A DNA stretch of 64,000 nucleotides, taken from Mixta sp031457955 (GTDB lineage Bacteria; Pseudomonadota; Gammaproteobacteria; Enterobacterales; Enterobacteriaceae). This document shows positions 33,536 through 42,886 of this stretch, one piece after another (position 1 is the first letter of the stretch; each line of letters begins with the position of its first letter). The translations under genes and the position numbers were made by a program. Below the pieces are notes generated by a model that was not told where the DNA came from, did no database searches, and worked only from the letters and a program-made list of their open reading frames with translations. The stretch spans positions 87,541 to 151,540 of the forward strand of contig NZ_JAVDXN010000008.1 of the NCBI RefSeq assembly GCF_031457955.1, read 5' to 3'.

Positions 33536-35968
33536 ATGTTGTCTATGTCAGGTTGGCGTAAACTTTATTATAAGTTACTGAATTTACCACTTACATTTTT
33601 GGTTAAGAGTAAGGCAATTCCGGGCGATCCGGTAGCAGAACTGGGACTCGATACGTCGCGCCCCATTATGTATGTATTGCCTTATGATTCAAAGGCCGAT
33701 CTCCTTGCGCTGCGCACCCAGTGTCGCTTGCACGATCTGCCCGATCCGCTTGAGCCGCTGGAGATAGATGGCGCTCTGCTGCCGCGTCACGTCTTTATTC
33801 ATGACGGTCCGCGCGTGTTCCCCTATTTTGTGCCGAATCAGGAATCGGTGAAGCTGTTTCACGATTACCTCGATTTGCACCGCAACAACCCCGAGTTAGA
33901 TGTGCAGATGGTGCCGGTTTCGGTGATGTTTGGCCGCGCGCCGGGACGCGAGGTACAGGGCGAACAAACCCCTCACCTGCGTGAGCTGAACGGTATACAG
34001 AAATTTTTTGCCGTGCTGTGGCTGGGTCGCGATAGCTTTGTCCGCTTCTCGCCGATGGTCTCCCTGCGTCGTATGGCTACCGAACACGGCACCGATAAAA
34101 CCATTGCGCAGAAACTGGCGCGTGTGGCGCGGATTCACTTCGCCCGTCAACGCCTGGCCGCTGTTGGTCCGCGTTTGCCGGTGCGCCACGATCTGTTTAA
34201 TAAGCTGCTGCAGTCGAAAGCCATTGCGAAAGCGGTAGAAGACGAAGCGCGCAGCAAGAAAATCTCGCAGGAAAAAGCGCAGCAGAATGCCATTGAGCTG
34301 ATGGAAGAGGTCGCCGCAGACTTTTCCTACGAAATGATCCGCCTGACCGACCGCGTGATTGGCTGGACATGGAGCAAAATCTATCAGGGCATTAATGTCA
34401 GCGGCGGCGAACGCATTCGTCAGCTGGCGCTGGATGGTCACGGGCTGGTTTATGTGCCCTGCCACCGCAGCCATATGGATTATCTGCTGCTCTCTTACGT
34501 GCTTTATCATCAGGGTCTGGTGCCGCCGCATATCGCTGCGGGCATCAACCTTAACTTCTGGCCGGCCGGGCCGATTTTCCGTCGCCTCGGCGCATTCTTT
34601 ATTCGCCGTACCTTTAAAGGCAACAAACTCTACTCTACGGTATTCCGCGAATATCTGGGTGAGCTGTTCAGCCGCGGTTATTCGGTTGAGTATTTTGTTG
34701 AGGGCGGGCGCTCACGCACCGGTCGTCTGCTCGATCCGAAAACCGGTACGCTGTCGATGACGATTCAGGCGATGCTGCGCGGCGGTAACCGTCCTATTAC
34801 CGTGGTGCCGGTTTATATCGGCTATGAACATGTCATGGAAGTGGGCACTTACGCGAAAGAGCTACGCGGCGCGGCGAAAGAGAAAGAGAGCTTTCTGCAA
34901 ATGCTGCGTGGTTTGAGCAAGCTGCGCAATCTGGGTCAGGGCTACGTAAACTTTGGCGAGCCACTGCCGCTGGTAAATTACCTTAACAAGCAGGTGCCGG
35001 AATGGCGTGACTCGATCGATCCGATCGTGGCGCAGCGTCCGCAGTGGCTGACGCCGGCGGTGAACGATATCGCCCAGCAGATCATGGTGCGGATCAACAA
35101 CGCCGGTGCCGCCAACGCTATGAACCTGTGCGTTACCGCATTGCTCGCTTCGCGTCAGCGCTCACTTACCCGCGAACAGCTGATTGAGCAGCTGGAGTGC
35201 TATCTCGACTTGCTGCGTAACGTGCCCTATTCCTCAGATGCGACCGTGCCAAATATGACGCCGGAAGCGCTGCTGGAACATGCGCTGAACATGAACAAGT
35301 TCGAGACGGAAAAAGACACTATTGGCGATATCATTATCCTGCCGCGCGAACAGGCGGTGCTGATGACTTACTATCGCAATAATGTGCATCACATGCTGGT
35401 TATGCCGTCGCTGATTGCCGCAATCGTACAGCAGCACCGTGAAATCTCCGCCGCCGAGCTGCTGCGTCAGGTATCGGTGCTTTATCCGCTGCTGAAAAGC
35501 GAACTGTTCCTGCGTTGGGATAAAGAAGAGCTGCCGCAGCTGCTGCAACAGCTGGTCGCCGAGCTGGCGCGCCAGCAGCTGATTACCATTGAGAACGATA
35601 TGATGCGCCTGAACGCGGTGCGTTTCCGCACGTTGCAGCTGCTGGCTGCAGGTATGCGTGAAACGCTGCAGCGCTACGCGATTACGTTCTCTATTCTTAG
35701 CGCGAATCCGGCAATTAACCGTGGTTCACTGGAGAAAGAGAGCCGCACGCTGGCTCAGCGTCTGTCGGTGCTGCACGGTATTAACGCGCCGGAGTTTTTC
35801 GACAAAGCGGTGTTCTCAACGCTGGTGCTGACGTTACGTGACGAAGGCTATATCAGTGACACCGGCGATGCCGCGCTGGAGCAGACGCAGAACACCTATC
35901 ATATGCTGGCTGAACTGATCACCAGCGATGTGCGTCAGACGATTGAAAATGCCGTTACGCCTGGTTAA
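33536..35968 (+). CDS. plsB: Glycerol-3-phosphate 1-O-acyltransferase PlsB
   Basis: An about 810-residue inner-membrane acyltransferase for the first step of phospholipid synthesis. The HX4D motif HRSHMD is near residue 310, followed by NFWPAGPIFRRLGAFFIRR, VEGGRSRTGR and VPVYIGYEHVMEVG acyltransferase blocks. ATG 33536 sits 4 nt behind AAGAGG; the ATG at 33545 starts MSGW, as in the E. coli protein, and could be the real one. Full length. A strong terminator follows. Confidence 0.97.
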   Translation: MLSMSGWRKLYYKLLNLPLTFLVKSKAIPGDPVAELGLDTSRPIMYVLPYDSKADLLALRTQCRLHDLPDPLEPLEIDGALLPRHVFIHDGPRVFPYFVPNQESVKLFHDYLDLHRNNPELDVQMVPVSVMFGRAPGREVQGEQTPHLRELNGIQKFFAVLWLGRDSFVRFSPMVSLRRMATEHGTDKTIAQKLARVARIHFARQRLAAVGPRLPVRHDLFNKLLQSKAIAKAVEDEARSKKISQEKAQQNAIELMEEVAADFSYEMIRLTDRVIGWTWSKIYQGINVSGGERIRQLALDGHGLVYVPCHRSHMDYLLLSYVLYHQGLVPPHIAAGINLNFWPAGPIFRRLGAFFIRRTFKGNKLYSTVFREYLGELFSRGYSVEYFVEGGRSRTGRLLDPKTGTLSMTIQAMLRGGNRPITVVPVYIGYEHVMEVGTYAKELRGAAKEKESFLQMLRGLSKLRNLGQGYVNFGEPLPLVNYLNKQVPEWRDSIDPIVAQRPQWLTPAVNDIAQQIMVRINNAGAANAMNLCVTALLASRQRSLTREQLIEQLECYLDLLRNVPYSSDATVPNMTPEALLEHALNMNKFETEKDTIGDIIILPREQAVLMTYYRNNVHHMLVMPSLIAAIVQQHREISAAELLRQVSVLYPLLKSELFLRWDKEELPQLLQQLVAELARQQLITIENDMMRLNAVRFRTLQLLAAGMRETLQRYAITFSILSANPAINRGSLEKESRTLAQRLSVLHGINAPEFFDKAVFSTLVLTLRDEGYISDTGDAALEQTQNTYHMLAELITSDVRQTIENAVTPG

Positions 35969-35991
35969 AGGCGTATCGCAGCGTAAAACAG

Positions 35992-36021
35992 AGCGGGCGC
36001 CAATGGCGCCCGCTTTTTGTT
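35992..36021 (+). terminator. plsB terminator
   Basis: AGCGGGCGCC-aat-GGCGCCCGCT, a perfect 10-bp stem, is followed by TTTTTGTTT 24 bp past the stop. Confidence 0.93.
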
Positions 36022-36039
36022 TCTGGCTACGTCGGTTGG

Positions 36040-36930
36040 CTACCACTGGCTAAAGGGCGGCATATTCAGCGCAATGCCAATAAAAATAACCAGCCCAACA
36101 TAGTTATTGTTGAGGAAGGCCTGAAAACAGCGATCGCGCTGACGATCGGCAATCAGTTTCTGCTGATGAACAAACAGCGCGGCGGCTATCAGCAACGACC
36201 AGTAAAACGCGCCGTCCAGCGCCATGCGCTGGCCCACGATCACCAGCAGCAGCAGTGTCGCCAGCTGCAACAGTCCAATAATCAGCTTATCAAAGCGGCC
36301 AAACAGAATGGCAGTGGATTTCACGCCGATTTTCACATCGTCATCCCTGTCGACCATGGCGTACTGCGTATCGTAAGCCACCGTCCAGCAGATATTGGCG
36401 AAAAACAGCAGCCAGCCGTTCAGCGGTACGTGACCGCTTACTGCCGCCCATCCCATCGGAATAGCCCAGCCGAAGGCGGCACCCAGAACCACCTGCGGCA
36501 AATGGGTATAGCGCTTCATAAACGGATAGACCCACGCCAGCGCCAGCCCGCCGAATGAGAGCCAGATGGTGATGGCGTTCATCGTCAGCACCAGCGCGAA
36601 TGAGATCAGCACCAGCGCCACAAACAGCACCTTTGCCTCTTTCTCGCTGACCATACCGCTGGCTAACGGCCTTGTCTGCGTACGTTTTACGTGCCCGTCA
36701 ATTTTACGATCGGCAAAATCGTTTACCACACAACCGGCTGCCCGCATAAAAAACACGCCCAGCACAAACACAATCAGCACCTGCAGCGGCGGCACGGCTT
36801 CGCCTGCCAGCCACAGCGCCCATAACGTCGGCCACAGCAGCAACAGCGAACCGATCGGTTTATCGATACGCATCAGTCGGCTGTAAGCCTGCAGCTTATT
36901 GCGCGTCAGTGTTTTTTCTAAATCACTCAC
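36040..36930 (-). CDS. ubiA: 4-hydroxybenzoate octaprenyltransferase UbiA
   Basis: A 296-residue membrane prenyltransferase of ubiquinone synthesis. The two Asp-rich motifs NDFADRKIDGHVKRT and YDTQYAMVDRDDDVKIGIK-type bind prenyl diphosphate and Mg2+. About nine membrane segments. Its ATG overlaps the end of ubiC by 8 bp, so the two are coupled and successive: UbiC makes the hydroxybenzoate that UbiA prenylates. Confidence 0.96.
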   Translation of the reverse strand: MSDLEKTLTRNKLQAYSRLMRIDKPIGSLLLLWPTLWALWLAGEAVPPLQVLIVFVLGVFFMRAAGCVVNDFADRKIDGHVKRTQTRPLASGMVSEKEAKVLFVALVLISFALVLTMNAITIWLSFGGLALAWVYPFMKRYTHLPQVVLGAAFGWAIPMGWAAVSGHVPLNGWLLFFANICWTVAYDTQYAMVDRDDDVKIGVKSTAILFGRFDKLIIGLLQLATLLLLVIVGQRMALDGAFYWSLLIAAALFVHQQKLIADRQRDRCFQAFLNNNYVGLVIFIGIALNMPPFSQW

Positions 36931-37450
36931 TTGGTTCTCCAGACGGGCTTTGATAAAGCGGTGCAGCGGGTAAAAACAGTTCGGTTAATAACAGCGGTTT
37001 GCCCGATAAACGCAGGCGTGAGCGACGCCCCCACAGCGCATCAGAGATGCCTGGGTCGATAAAATCACGCGTGAGCGTAGAGGAAGAAAAAAGATAACGT
37101 CCCAGCGGACGCGTGCCCAGCTGACTCAGCATCTTTTCCGGCCCGTCCAGCGTTGATTCCGGCACCACCGTACGCCCCGCCAGCCAGGGAACGCCATCGC
37201 CCAATAAGATGATCTCACGCAGCCAGTAGCGCGGTTCCAGCGGCAGAAACGGTAATTCTTCAGCGATATCGTCAGCGCTGACGAAGCCTTCAAACTGCGG
37301 CTCTACGGTCACTTTTTGGCAGTGGCGCTCAAAGCGCTTCGTCATTGAATCTTCTTCCAGCAGCCAGTCGAGCAAAGAGGCTGACAATGCAGGCGATGAG
37401 GCGGGAAGCCAGGCAATGGCGCGCAGCATGGAAAGCGCGTTATCGGACAT
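36923..37450 (-). CDS. ubiC: Chorismate lyase UbiC
   Basis: A 175-residue chorismate pyruvate-lyase that makes 4-hydroxybenzoate. The segments WLLEEDSMTKRFERHC, LPLEPRYWLREIILLGDGVPW and PLGRYLFSS carry the conserved active-site Arg and Glu. ATG 37450 follows CCGGAG at the right spacing; a longer frame upstream lacks one. First gene of ubiCA. Confidence 0.93.
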   Translation of the reverse strand: MSDNALSMLRAIAWLPASSPALSASLLDWLLEEDSMTKRFERHCQKVTVEPQFEGFVSADDIAEELPFLPLEPRYWLREIILLGDGVPWLAGRTVVPESTLDGPEKMLSQLGTRPLGRYLFSSSTLTRDFIDPGISDALWGRRSRLRLSGKPLLLTELFLPAAPLYQSPSGEPSE

Positions 37451-37683
37451 ACGGCATCTCCGGTAAAAAACAGGTGCCATAGTGTAGCGCAGAGCCTTGC
37501 GCAGAACACGCAACGCAGAAGAAATTCAACGGGCAAGCTTGCTGCGGTTTATGCCTGGAGGCATGATCGGTTCAGCTCTCAAAGGGTATGCGCCAGCGTA
37601 TTCATAACCAAAGTAGGGAATCAAATATTCAGCACGGCGGACGATGCCGGGGAAAGATACTTCCTTGCAGTAGAAAGCACATT

Positions 37684-37710
37684 AAAAAAAGGGTGCGCCA
37701 GTGGCGCACC
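37684..37710 (-). terminator. malM terminator
   Basis: On the minus strand GGTGCGCC-act-GGCGCACC is followed by a T7 run, 33 bp after malM; it closes the malK-lamB-malM operon. Confidence 0.93.
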
Positions 37711-37742
37711 AATCGTCCAGCAAGATCAACAATATGGGGATG

Positions 37743-38693
37743 TTATCCCTTGCCTTTCACACTGCTGATAAATGTTGCGCGCGCCGATTTCGAGCCAAGG
37801 CGTTCCGCCTCGTTCATCAGCTTCAACGCTTTATCGATATCGCCTGCTTTCGCAGCTTTACGAATGCCATCGTTAAAATATTTTTCGGTGTCATTCAGCA
37901 TCGGCTCAGCCTTCGCGGCAGGCGCGGGCGCAGCCATCGGTGCCGGAGCGGGTGCGTTAACCATTGGCTGCGCCGATGCCGTGGCGGCGCTGGTGCTGCC
38001 CACCACCACCGGCTTCGATTCGCCAGAACCGAACAGCTTACCAATCATAATGTTGCCGCTGTTCTGCTCGCTCTTCACTTTCAATGAGAGCGTGCCGCTA
38101 TTGCTATGCTGCACCACCGGATCCGGCACGTCAGGAATGGCATTGTTGGCCCCTTCCGCATAGAGTTTGGCCGGATTGATCATGGTGGAAGTTTGCGCCA
38201 GATCGCGCGTGGTGGTGTAAATCAGCAGGTAGATCTGTTTTTGTCCCAGCACCGGCGTCAGCTTCATGGTGCCTTCCAGCCGGTTAGTGGCGACAATGCC
38301 CGGCTTTTGATAGGTAAAGTAGCTGCTGGGGAAAAAGGCGGCAGGCTGTAGCTGGCTATCCAATACCAACACGTTTGGCGCATAGACGCGTTGATCTTTC
38401 ATGATGCTGGCGAGCGTGACTTCCAGCGATCCCTGATCGGCGGGTAGCGCAATGGTGGCTACCGGGCCGCTGATATCGCCTTCATTCAGGCTGGCCGAAC
38501 TGGTGTTCAGCACAATATCCTGACTCACCGGCGGCGCCAGCGGCAGCCAGGAGAGGCGCTGTAGCTTGTCCGGGGCGATGGATGGCGCAGTGGCGACATT
38601 CTGCGGATTAAGGCTGGTGCTGGCGGCGAAGGCAGGCAGCACGGTAAAGCTCAGGACTGGAAACAGGCAGAGCGCGAGCAGATGTTTTTTCAT
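37743..38693 (-). CDS. malM: Maltose operon periplasmic protein MalM
   Basis: A 316-residue exported protein. The signal peptide ends in PAFA|AST (residue ~24). The middle has beta-rich segments (LQRLSWLPLAPP, YQKPGIVATNRLEGTMKLT); a Pro/Ala linker (about 255-270) leads to a helical C-terminus (NDTEKYFNDGIRKAAKAGDI). MalM is MalT-controlled but its role is not established. Third gene of malK-lamB-malM. Confidence 0.93.
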   Translation of the reverse strand: MKKHLLALCLFPVLSFTVLPAFAASTSLNPQNVATAPSIAPDKLQRLSWLPLAPPVSQDIVLNTSSASLNEGDISGPVATIALPADQGSLEVTLASIMKDQRVYAPNVLVLDSQLQPAAFFPSSYFTYQKPGIVATNRLEGTMKLTPVLGQKQIYLLIYTTTRDLAQTSTMINPAKLYAEGANNAIPDVPDPVVQHSNSGTLSLKVKSEQNSGNIMIGKLFGSGESKPVVVGSTSAATASAQPMVNAPAPAPMAAPAPAAKAEPMLNDTEKYFNDGIRKAAKAGDIDKALKLMNEAERLGSKSARATFISSVKGKG

Positions 38694-38713
38694 TTTTTTA
38701 TCCTCAAGAGAAA

Positions 38714-38743
38714 CCCGCCTCTCTCAGGCAATAGGGAGGCGGG
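38714..38743 (-). repeat. Palindromic unit between lamB and malM
   Basis: CCCGCCTC and GAGGCGGG pair across a 14-nt loop in the lamB-malM gap. The T-tract is only three bases, so read-through to malM with mRNA stabilisation of lamB is likely, as known for intergenic palindromes in this operon. Confidence 0.6.
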
Positions 38744-38788
38744 CTAAGGCAGGACGCAGGGCTGACTATGCCCTGTCAGATTGTCTTA

Positions 38789-40099
38789 TTACCACCAGGC
38801 TTCCATCTGAATACCGAAGGAGACTTCATCACTGTCGCCACGACTAAAGGTACGGGCGCTGGTATCGCTGAAGGCGGTGTTATTGGCCACGCCAGCAACA
38901 TAGTTGTCGTTATTCGTATTATCGGAGGAGTAGCCCCATTTCTCATCCCACTTGGCATAGGTCGCGAACACGCGAATGGCCGGACGTGACCAAATGCTGT
39001 TGCCTGCCTGCCACTGTTGGGCCAGGGTGACTTTATACTGGCTGTTGCGATCGCCGGTGCGCTGAGACTTAACGTTGTCATAGCCCGCTTCCAGCAAGGT
39101 GCTCATGATCGGCGTCCATTTGTACATTGGACGAACGCCCACGGTGTACCAGGTGGTGCCGTTGTTGTTATCGCGATCCACGTCCTGATACATGCCCACA
39201 TACATCAGGCTCCAGGTGTCATTGAAATCAATCGCGCCGTGGTCGATGACGCGGATCATTGAGCCGTTGTTGCTCTCAGCGGTGCCCGGGCGGCCGTTGC
39301 GGTTCTGGGTCATCGCATCGGTCGCGTACTGCACAACAAATTTGTTCAGGCTGGTGCCGTAGAAGGTCTGGGTGTGCTCAAGGGTCGCCATCCAGCCATT
39401 ATCTGAGGCATCTTCGTTTGTTGCACGATAGTCGTCGGTATCGTTGGCGCTGCCGTAGTCAAAGCCCAGCTCCAGCGAGCCGCCGGGGTTCACTTCCATA
39501 CCGCCGATACGCACGTCGAAAATATCGTTGGCGCGGTTTTTCTCACGCGTACTGCCATTGATAAATGCTTCCGAACCGCCAGCCTCTGTGCTGCGGGTGG
39601 CTGCCAGTGACAGCTTACCAAAGCCAAGATCGATATCTTCGATACCGCCGCCAGGACCAGAAACGTCCCAGTAGTAGAAGTCGATCATATGGACGTCATG
39701 GCGCTTGTAGTAACGCTTACCGGCCCAGATATTGGCGCCCGGCAGCGCATCAAACAGGTTTTTACCCACGACGTTCATCTGACGTACCGCAGGATCCGTG
39801 GTTTCAAAGTCATTTTCCTGCGATACGCCATAGCCGATCATGGTATCGACATAGAAGCTTTTCTCGCCCTCTTTCCACACTTCCTGGCCCAGCTGAATTT
39901 CCGCATAGGTGTCACATTCGTTGCCAAGACGGTATTTAGAGTTAGCGCCGGTCGCCTGGAAGCACTGCTGCTCACCGCCGCTGCCGGTCCAGCCGATGCC
40001 GGAACGGGCGTAACCTTTGAAATCCACCGCGCTGGCGTGCGGTGCGACAACTGCGAGGGCCACTGCCACGGCCAGAGGGTACTTAGAGCGCGTTAACAT
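38789..40099 (-). CDS. lamB: Maltoporin LamB
   Basis: A 436-residue outer-membrane trimer porin for maltodextrins. Signal peptide ends HASA|VDFKGYARSG (residue 25). Greasy-slide aromatics and the conserved GKRYYKRHDVHMIDFYYWD segment are present; it ends in a C-terminal Trp-Trp. About ten residues shorter than E. coli LamB. It starts only 13 bp after malK, tighter than usual. In E. coli it is the phage lambda receptor; the external loops here differ strongly. Confidence 0.97.
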   Translation of the reverse strand: MLTRSKYPLAVAVALAVVAPHASAVDFKGYARSGIGWTGSGGEQQCFQATGANSKYRLGNECDTYAEIQLGQEVWKEGEKSFYVDTMIGYGVSQENDFETTDPAVRQMNVVGKNLFDALPGANIWAGKRYYKRHDVHMIDFYYWDVSGPGGGIEDIDLGFGKLSLAATRSTEAGGSEAFINGSTREKNRANDIFDVRIGGMEVNPGGSLELGFDYGSANDTDDYRATNEDASDNGWMATLEHTQTFYGTSLNKFVVQYATDAMTQNRNGRPGTAESNNGSMIRVIDHGAIDFNDTWSLMYVGMYQDVDRDNNNGTTWYTVGVRPMYKWTPIMSTLLEAGYDNVKSQRTGDRNSQYKVTLAQQWQAGNSIWSRPAIRVFATYAKWDEKWGYSSDNTNNDNYVAGVANNTAFSDTSARTFSRGDSDEVSFGIQMEAWW

Positions 40100-40112
40100 C
40101 GCTGTTCTCCTG

Positions 40113-41246
40113 TTATGATTTTACTGTTATGTGTGCTTCTACGCCGGGTTCGCTGTGTAACCGACGGCAGGCGCGTCCATCCTCGCGAAACAGATGGCAA
40201 CGCTGTGGCGGCAGTCCGATGGCGTATTGGGCACCTTCTTCAACCAGCACCACGTCGTTCTGGCGGTAAACCAGGTTCTGACGCAGCGCAGGAATTTGGA
40301 TATGGATTTGCGTTTCCTGACCGAGCTGCTCGACCACCTGCACCGTGCCCTGTAGCGTGACGTCCGCCACTTCGCTGGGCAGCAGGTGTTCCGGGCGAAT
40401 GCCCAGCGACATATTGGCGCCGACCGGCACGTCGGTGCTGTCTACCGGCAGCCAGATTTGTTGGCGGTTAGGCAGCTCAACCTGCACCTGATCGATGGCG
40501 GTAGCGGTGACTTTTACCGGCAGGAAATTCATTTTTGGCGAGCCGATAAAACCGGCGACAAAACGGTTGGCCGGGTAGTGATACAGCTCCAGCGGCTTGC
40601 CGACCTGTGCGATATGCCCACCTTCCAGCACCACGATTTTGTCCGCCAGCGTCATCGCTTCCACCTGGTCATGGGTGACGTAAATCATGGTGCGCTTCAG
40701 GCGCTTATGCAGACGGGAGATTTCGATACGCATCTGTACGCGTAGCGCGGCATCAAGGTTAGAAAGCGGCTCGTCCAGCAGAAACACTTGCGGTTCCGCC
40801 ACCAGCGTGCGCCCAATGGCGACGCGCTGACGCTGCCCACCGGAAAGCGCCTTCGGCTGGCGATCCAACAGGTGCGCTAACTGCAACACTTCCGCGACCT
40901 GCGAAACGCGCTGCTGAATCTCTTTTTTGTTGGTGCCGGCCAGCTTAAGGCCGAATGACATGTTATCCGCCACCGTCAGATGGGGATAAAGCGCATAAGA
41001 CTGAAAGACCATGCCCACGCCGCGTTCAGCTGGCGGTACTTCGTTCATGCGTTTACCGCCGATGGTCAACTCGCCGGAGGTAATCTCTTCCAGCCCGGCA
41101 ATCATGCGCAGCAGCGTTGACTTGCCGCAGCCTGACGGCCCGACAAACACTACGAACTCCCCTTCGGCAATGGAGAGATTGATATCTTTCGATACCACCA
41201 CATCGCCCCAGGATTTGGTGACTTCTTTCAGCACCACATTCGTCAT
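40113..41246 (-). CDS. malK: Maltose/maltodextrin transport ATP-binding protein MalK
   Basis: A 377-residue ABC ATPase powering MalFG. Walker A GPSGCGKST, signature LSGGQRQRVAIGRTL, Walker B VFLLDEPLSNLD and switch His (YVTHDQVEAMTLAD) are intact. The C-terminal regulatory domain (240-377), ending LFREDGRACRRLHSEPGV plus a short tail, is where EIIAGlc and MalT act. ATG 41246 gives the family start; the upstream frame enters the MalT region. Confidence 0.97.
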   Translation of the reverse strand: MTNVVLKEVTKSWGDVVVSKDINLSIAEGEFVVFVGPSGCGKSTLLRMIAGLEEITSGELTIGGKRMNEVPPAERGVGMVFQSYALYPHLTVADNMSFGLKLAGTNKKEIQQRVSQVAEVLQLAHLLDRQPKALSGGQRQRVAIGRTLVAEPQVFLLDEPLSNLDAALRVQMRIEISRLHKRLKRTMIYVTHDQVEAMTLADKIVVLEGGHIAQVGKPLELYHYPANRFVAGFIGSPKMNFLPVKVTATAIDQVQVELPNRQQIWLPVDSTDVPVGANMSLGIRPEHLLPSEVADVTLQGTVQVVEQLGQETQIHIQIPALRQNLVYRQNDVVLVEEGAQYAIGLPPQRCHLFREDGRACRRLHSEPGVEAHITVKS

Positions 41247-41286
41247 TGCCTTCTCCCAACTCCAGGACACCTTTTGAATGGCTGGA

Positions 41287-41520
41287 GTGTGCGCGAAGGC
41301 GGGGGAGGAAAAATCCTCCACCATCCGCTTTTTTACGGGGGAGGAGGCAGGAGGATGAGATTGTGGTGCAAAGGGGGATCGGCGTGACCCGTCAGGCTTT
41401 TTCGTGATCGAAACGGCAGGAAAAGGGGCTGTTTTTTGTGTGCTGGCACGCAGAAAGTGACTAAAAAGCTATGGCGATCACACTTCTGACCGGTGGGGCG
41501 TAGAAACAGGGAGGATGAGT
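41287..41520. promoter_or_regulatory. malK/malE divergent control region with MalT boxes
   Basis: Several copies of the MalT core GGA(T/G)GA or its complement are visible: GGGGGAGGAA at 41301, the inverted TCCTCC at 41314, GGGGGAGGAGG at 41337, GGAGGATGAG at 41350, GGGGGATC at 41373 and AGGGAGGATGAG at 41508. The region corresponds to the E. coli malKp-malEp nucleoprotein region bound by MalT and CRP. Individual CRP sites (such as around TGTGTGCTGGCACGCA) are only tentative. Confidence 0.8.
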
Positions 41521-41583
41521 CAGCCGTCGCTTATCAGCAGACTCCTGCCTAACGACAACCACTCACGTTTAGAGGTAAGGGAA

Positions 41584-42777
41584 ATGTCAAAGTTCAAACT
41601 TAATGGCAAAACGCTGTTGTTATGCGCCATCTCTGCCGCGCTGTTACCGGGCGCTGCGCTGGCGAAGATCGAAGAAGGCAAGCTGGTCATCTGGATTAAT
41701 GGCGATAAAGGCTATAACGGCCTGGCAGAAGTGGGCAAAAAGTTTGAGCAGGATACCGGCATTAAAGTCACCGTTGAGCATCCTGATAAGCTGGAAGAGA
41801 AATATCCGCAGGTCGCGGCGACCGGCGATGGCCCGGACATTATCTTCTGGGCGCACGATCGCTTCGGCGGCTATGCGCAATCGGGCCTGCTGGCGCAAGT
41901 CTCACCGGATAAAGCGCTGCAGGACAAGATTTATCCCTTTACCTGGGATGCGGTGCGCTTTAACGGCAAGCTGATCGGCTATCCGGTGGCGGTGGAATCG
42001 CTGTCGCTGATTTATAACAAAGATCTACTGCCTAACCCGCCGAAAAGCTGGGAAGAGATCCCGGCGCTGGATAAACAGCTGCGCGCCAAAGGCAAAAGTG
42101 CGCTGATGTTTAACCTACAGGAACCCTACTTCACCTGGCCGCTGCTGGCAGCGAACGGCGGCTACGCCTTTAAGAAAGAGAACGGCAGCTATAACGTAAA
42201 AGATGTCGGCGTGAATAATCAGGGCGCGAAAGACGGCCTGCAATTCCTGATCGACCTGATTAAAAATAAACAGCTGAATGCTGATACCGATTACGCCATT
42301 GCTGAAGCGGCCTTTAATAAAGGCGAAACCGCGATGACCATTAACGGTCCCTGGGCATGGAGCAATATCGACAGCGCCAAAATCAATTATGGCGTCACGC
42401 TGCTGCCTACCTTTAAAGGTCAGCCGTCGAAGCCGTTTGTCGGCGTGCTGAGCGCCGGTATCAACGCCGCCAGCCCGAATAAAGAACTGGCGAAGGAGTT
42501 CCTGGAAAACTATCTGCTGACCGACGACGGCCTGGCCAAAATGAACGCCGACAAGCCGCTGGGCGCGGTGGCGCTGAAGTCCTATCAGGAGACGCTGGCG
42601 AAGGATGAGAAGATTGCCGCCACTATGGAGAACTCGCAGAAAGGCGAGATTATGCCGAATGTGCCGCAGATGTCCGCTTTCTGGTACGCCGAGCGTAGCG
42701 CGGTGATGAATGCGATCAACGGTCGTCAGACGGTGGATGCCGCGCTGAAAGATGCGGAAAACCGTTTAACCAAGTAA
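41584..42777 (+). CDS. malE: Maltose/maltodextrin-binding protein MalE
   Basis: A 397-residue periplasmic binding protein. Signal peptide ends PGAALA|KIEEGKLVIWING (residue 26). Ligand-binding aromatics lie in EEKYPQV, NLQEPYFTWPLL and GPWAWSNI, as in E. coli MalE. It delivers maltodextrins to MalFGK2. ATG 41584 follows GAGGTAAGGG. First gene of malEFG. Confidence 0.97.
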   Translation: MSKFKLNGKTLLLCAISAALLPGAALAKIEEGKLVIWINGDKGYNGLAEVGKKFEQDTGIKVTVEHPDKLEEKYPQVAATGDGPDIIFWAHDRFGGYAQSGLLAQVSPDKALQDKIYPFTWDAVRFNGKLIGYPVAVESLSLIYNKDLLPNPPKSWEEIPALDKQLRAKGKSALMFNLQEPYFTWPLLAANGGYAFKKENGSYNVKDVGVNNQGAKDGLQFLIDLIKNKQLNADTDYAIAEAAFNKGETAMTINGPWAWSNIDSAKINYGVTLLPTFKGQPSKPFVGVLSAGINAASPNKELAKEFLENYLLTDDGLAKMNADKPLGAVALKSYQETLAKDEKIAATMENSQKGEIMPNVPQMSAFWYAERSAVMNAINGRQTVDAALKDAENRLTK

Positions 42778-42800
42778 GGGCTTGCTATCGTTTTGTTCCC

Positions 42801-42831
42801 GGCCACCTGCGGTTGCTACCGCCAGGTGGCC
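42801..42831 (+). repeat. REP-like hairpin between malE and malF
   Basis: GGCCACCTG-CGG-ttgcta-CCG-CCAGGTGGCC forms a strong stem with one bulge in the 109-bp malE-malF gap. In E. coli a palindromic sequence here stabilises the malE mRNA and lowers malF expression; the same role is likely. Confidence 0.7.
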
Positions 42832-42886
42832 CGGTGCTGCGGCTGGCCTGCTCTCCTCTTTTCATCTGTTGCAGAAGGATCCTGAA

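Noticed and set aside
41400..41500. Individual CRP sites in the malK-malE region
   Set aside because: Half-sites such as TCACAC and TGTGTG are present, but none has both half sites at the right spacing.
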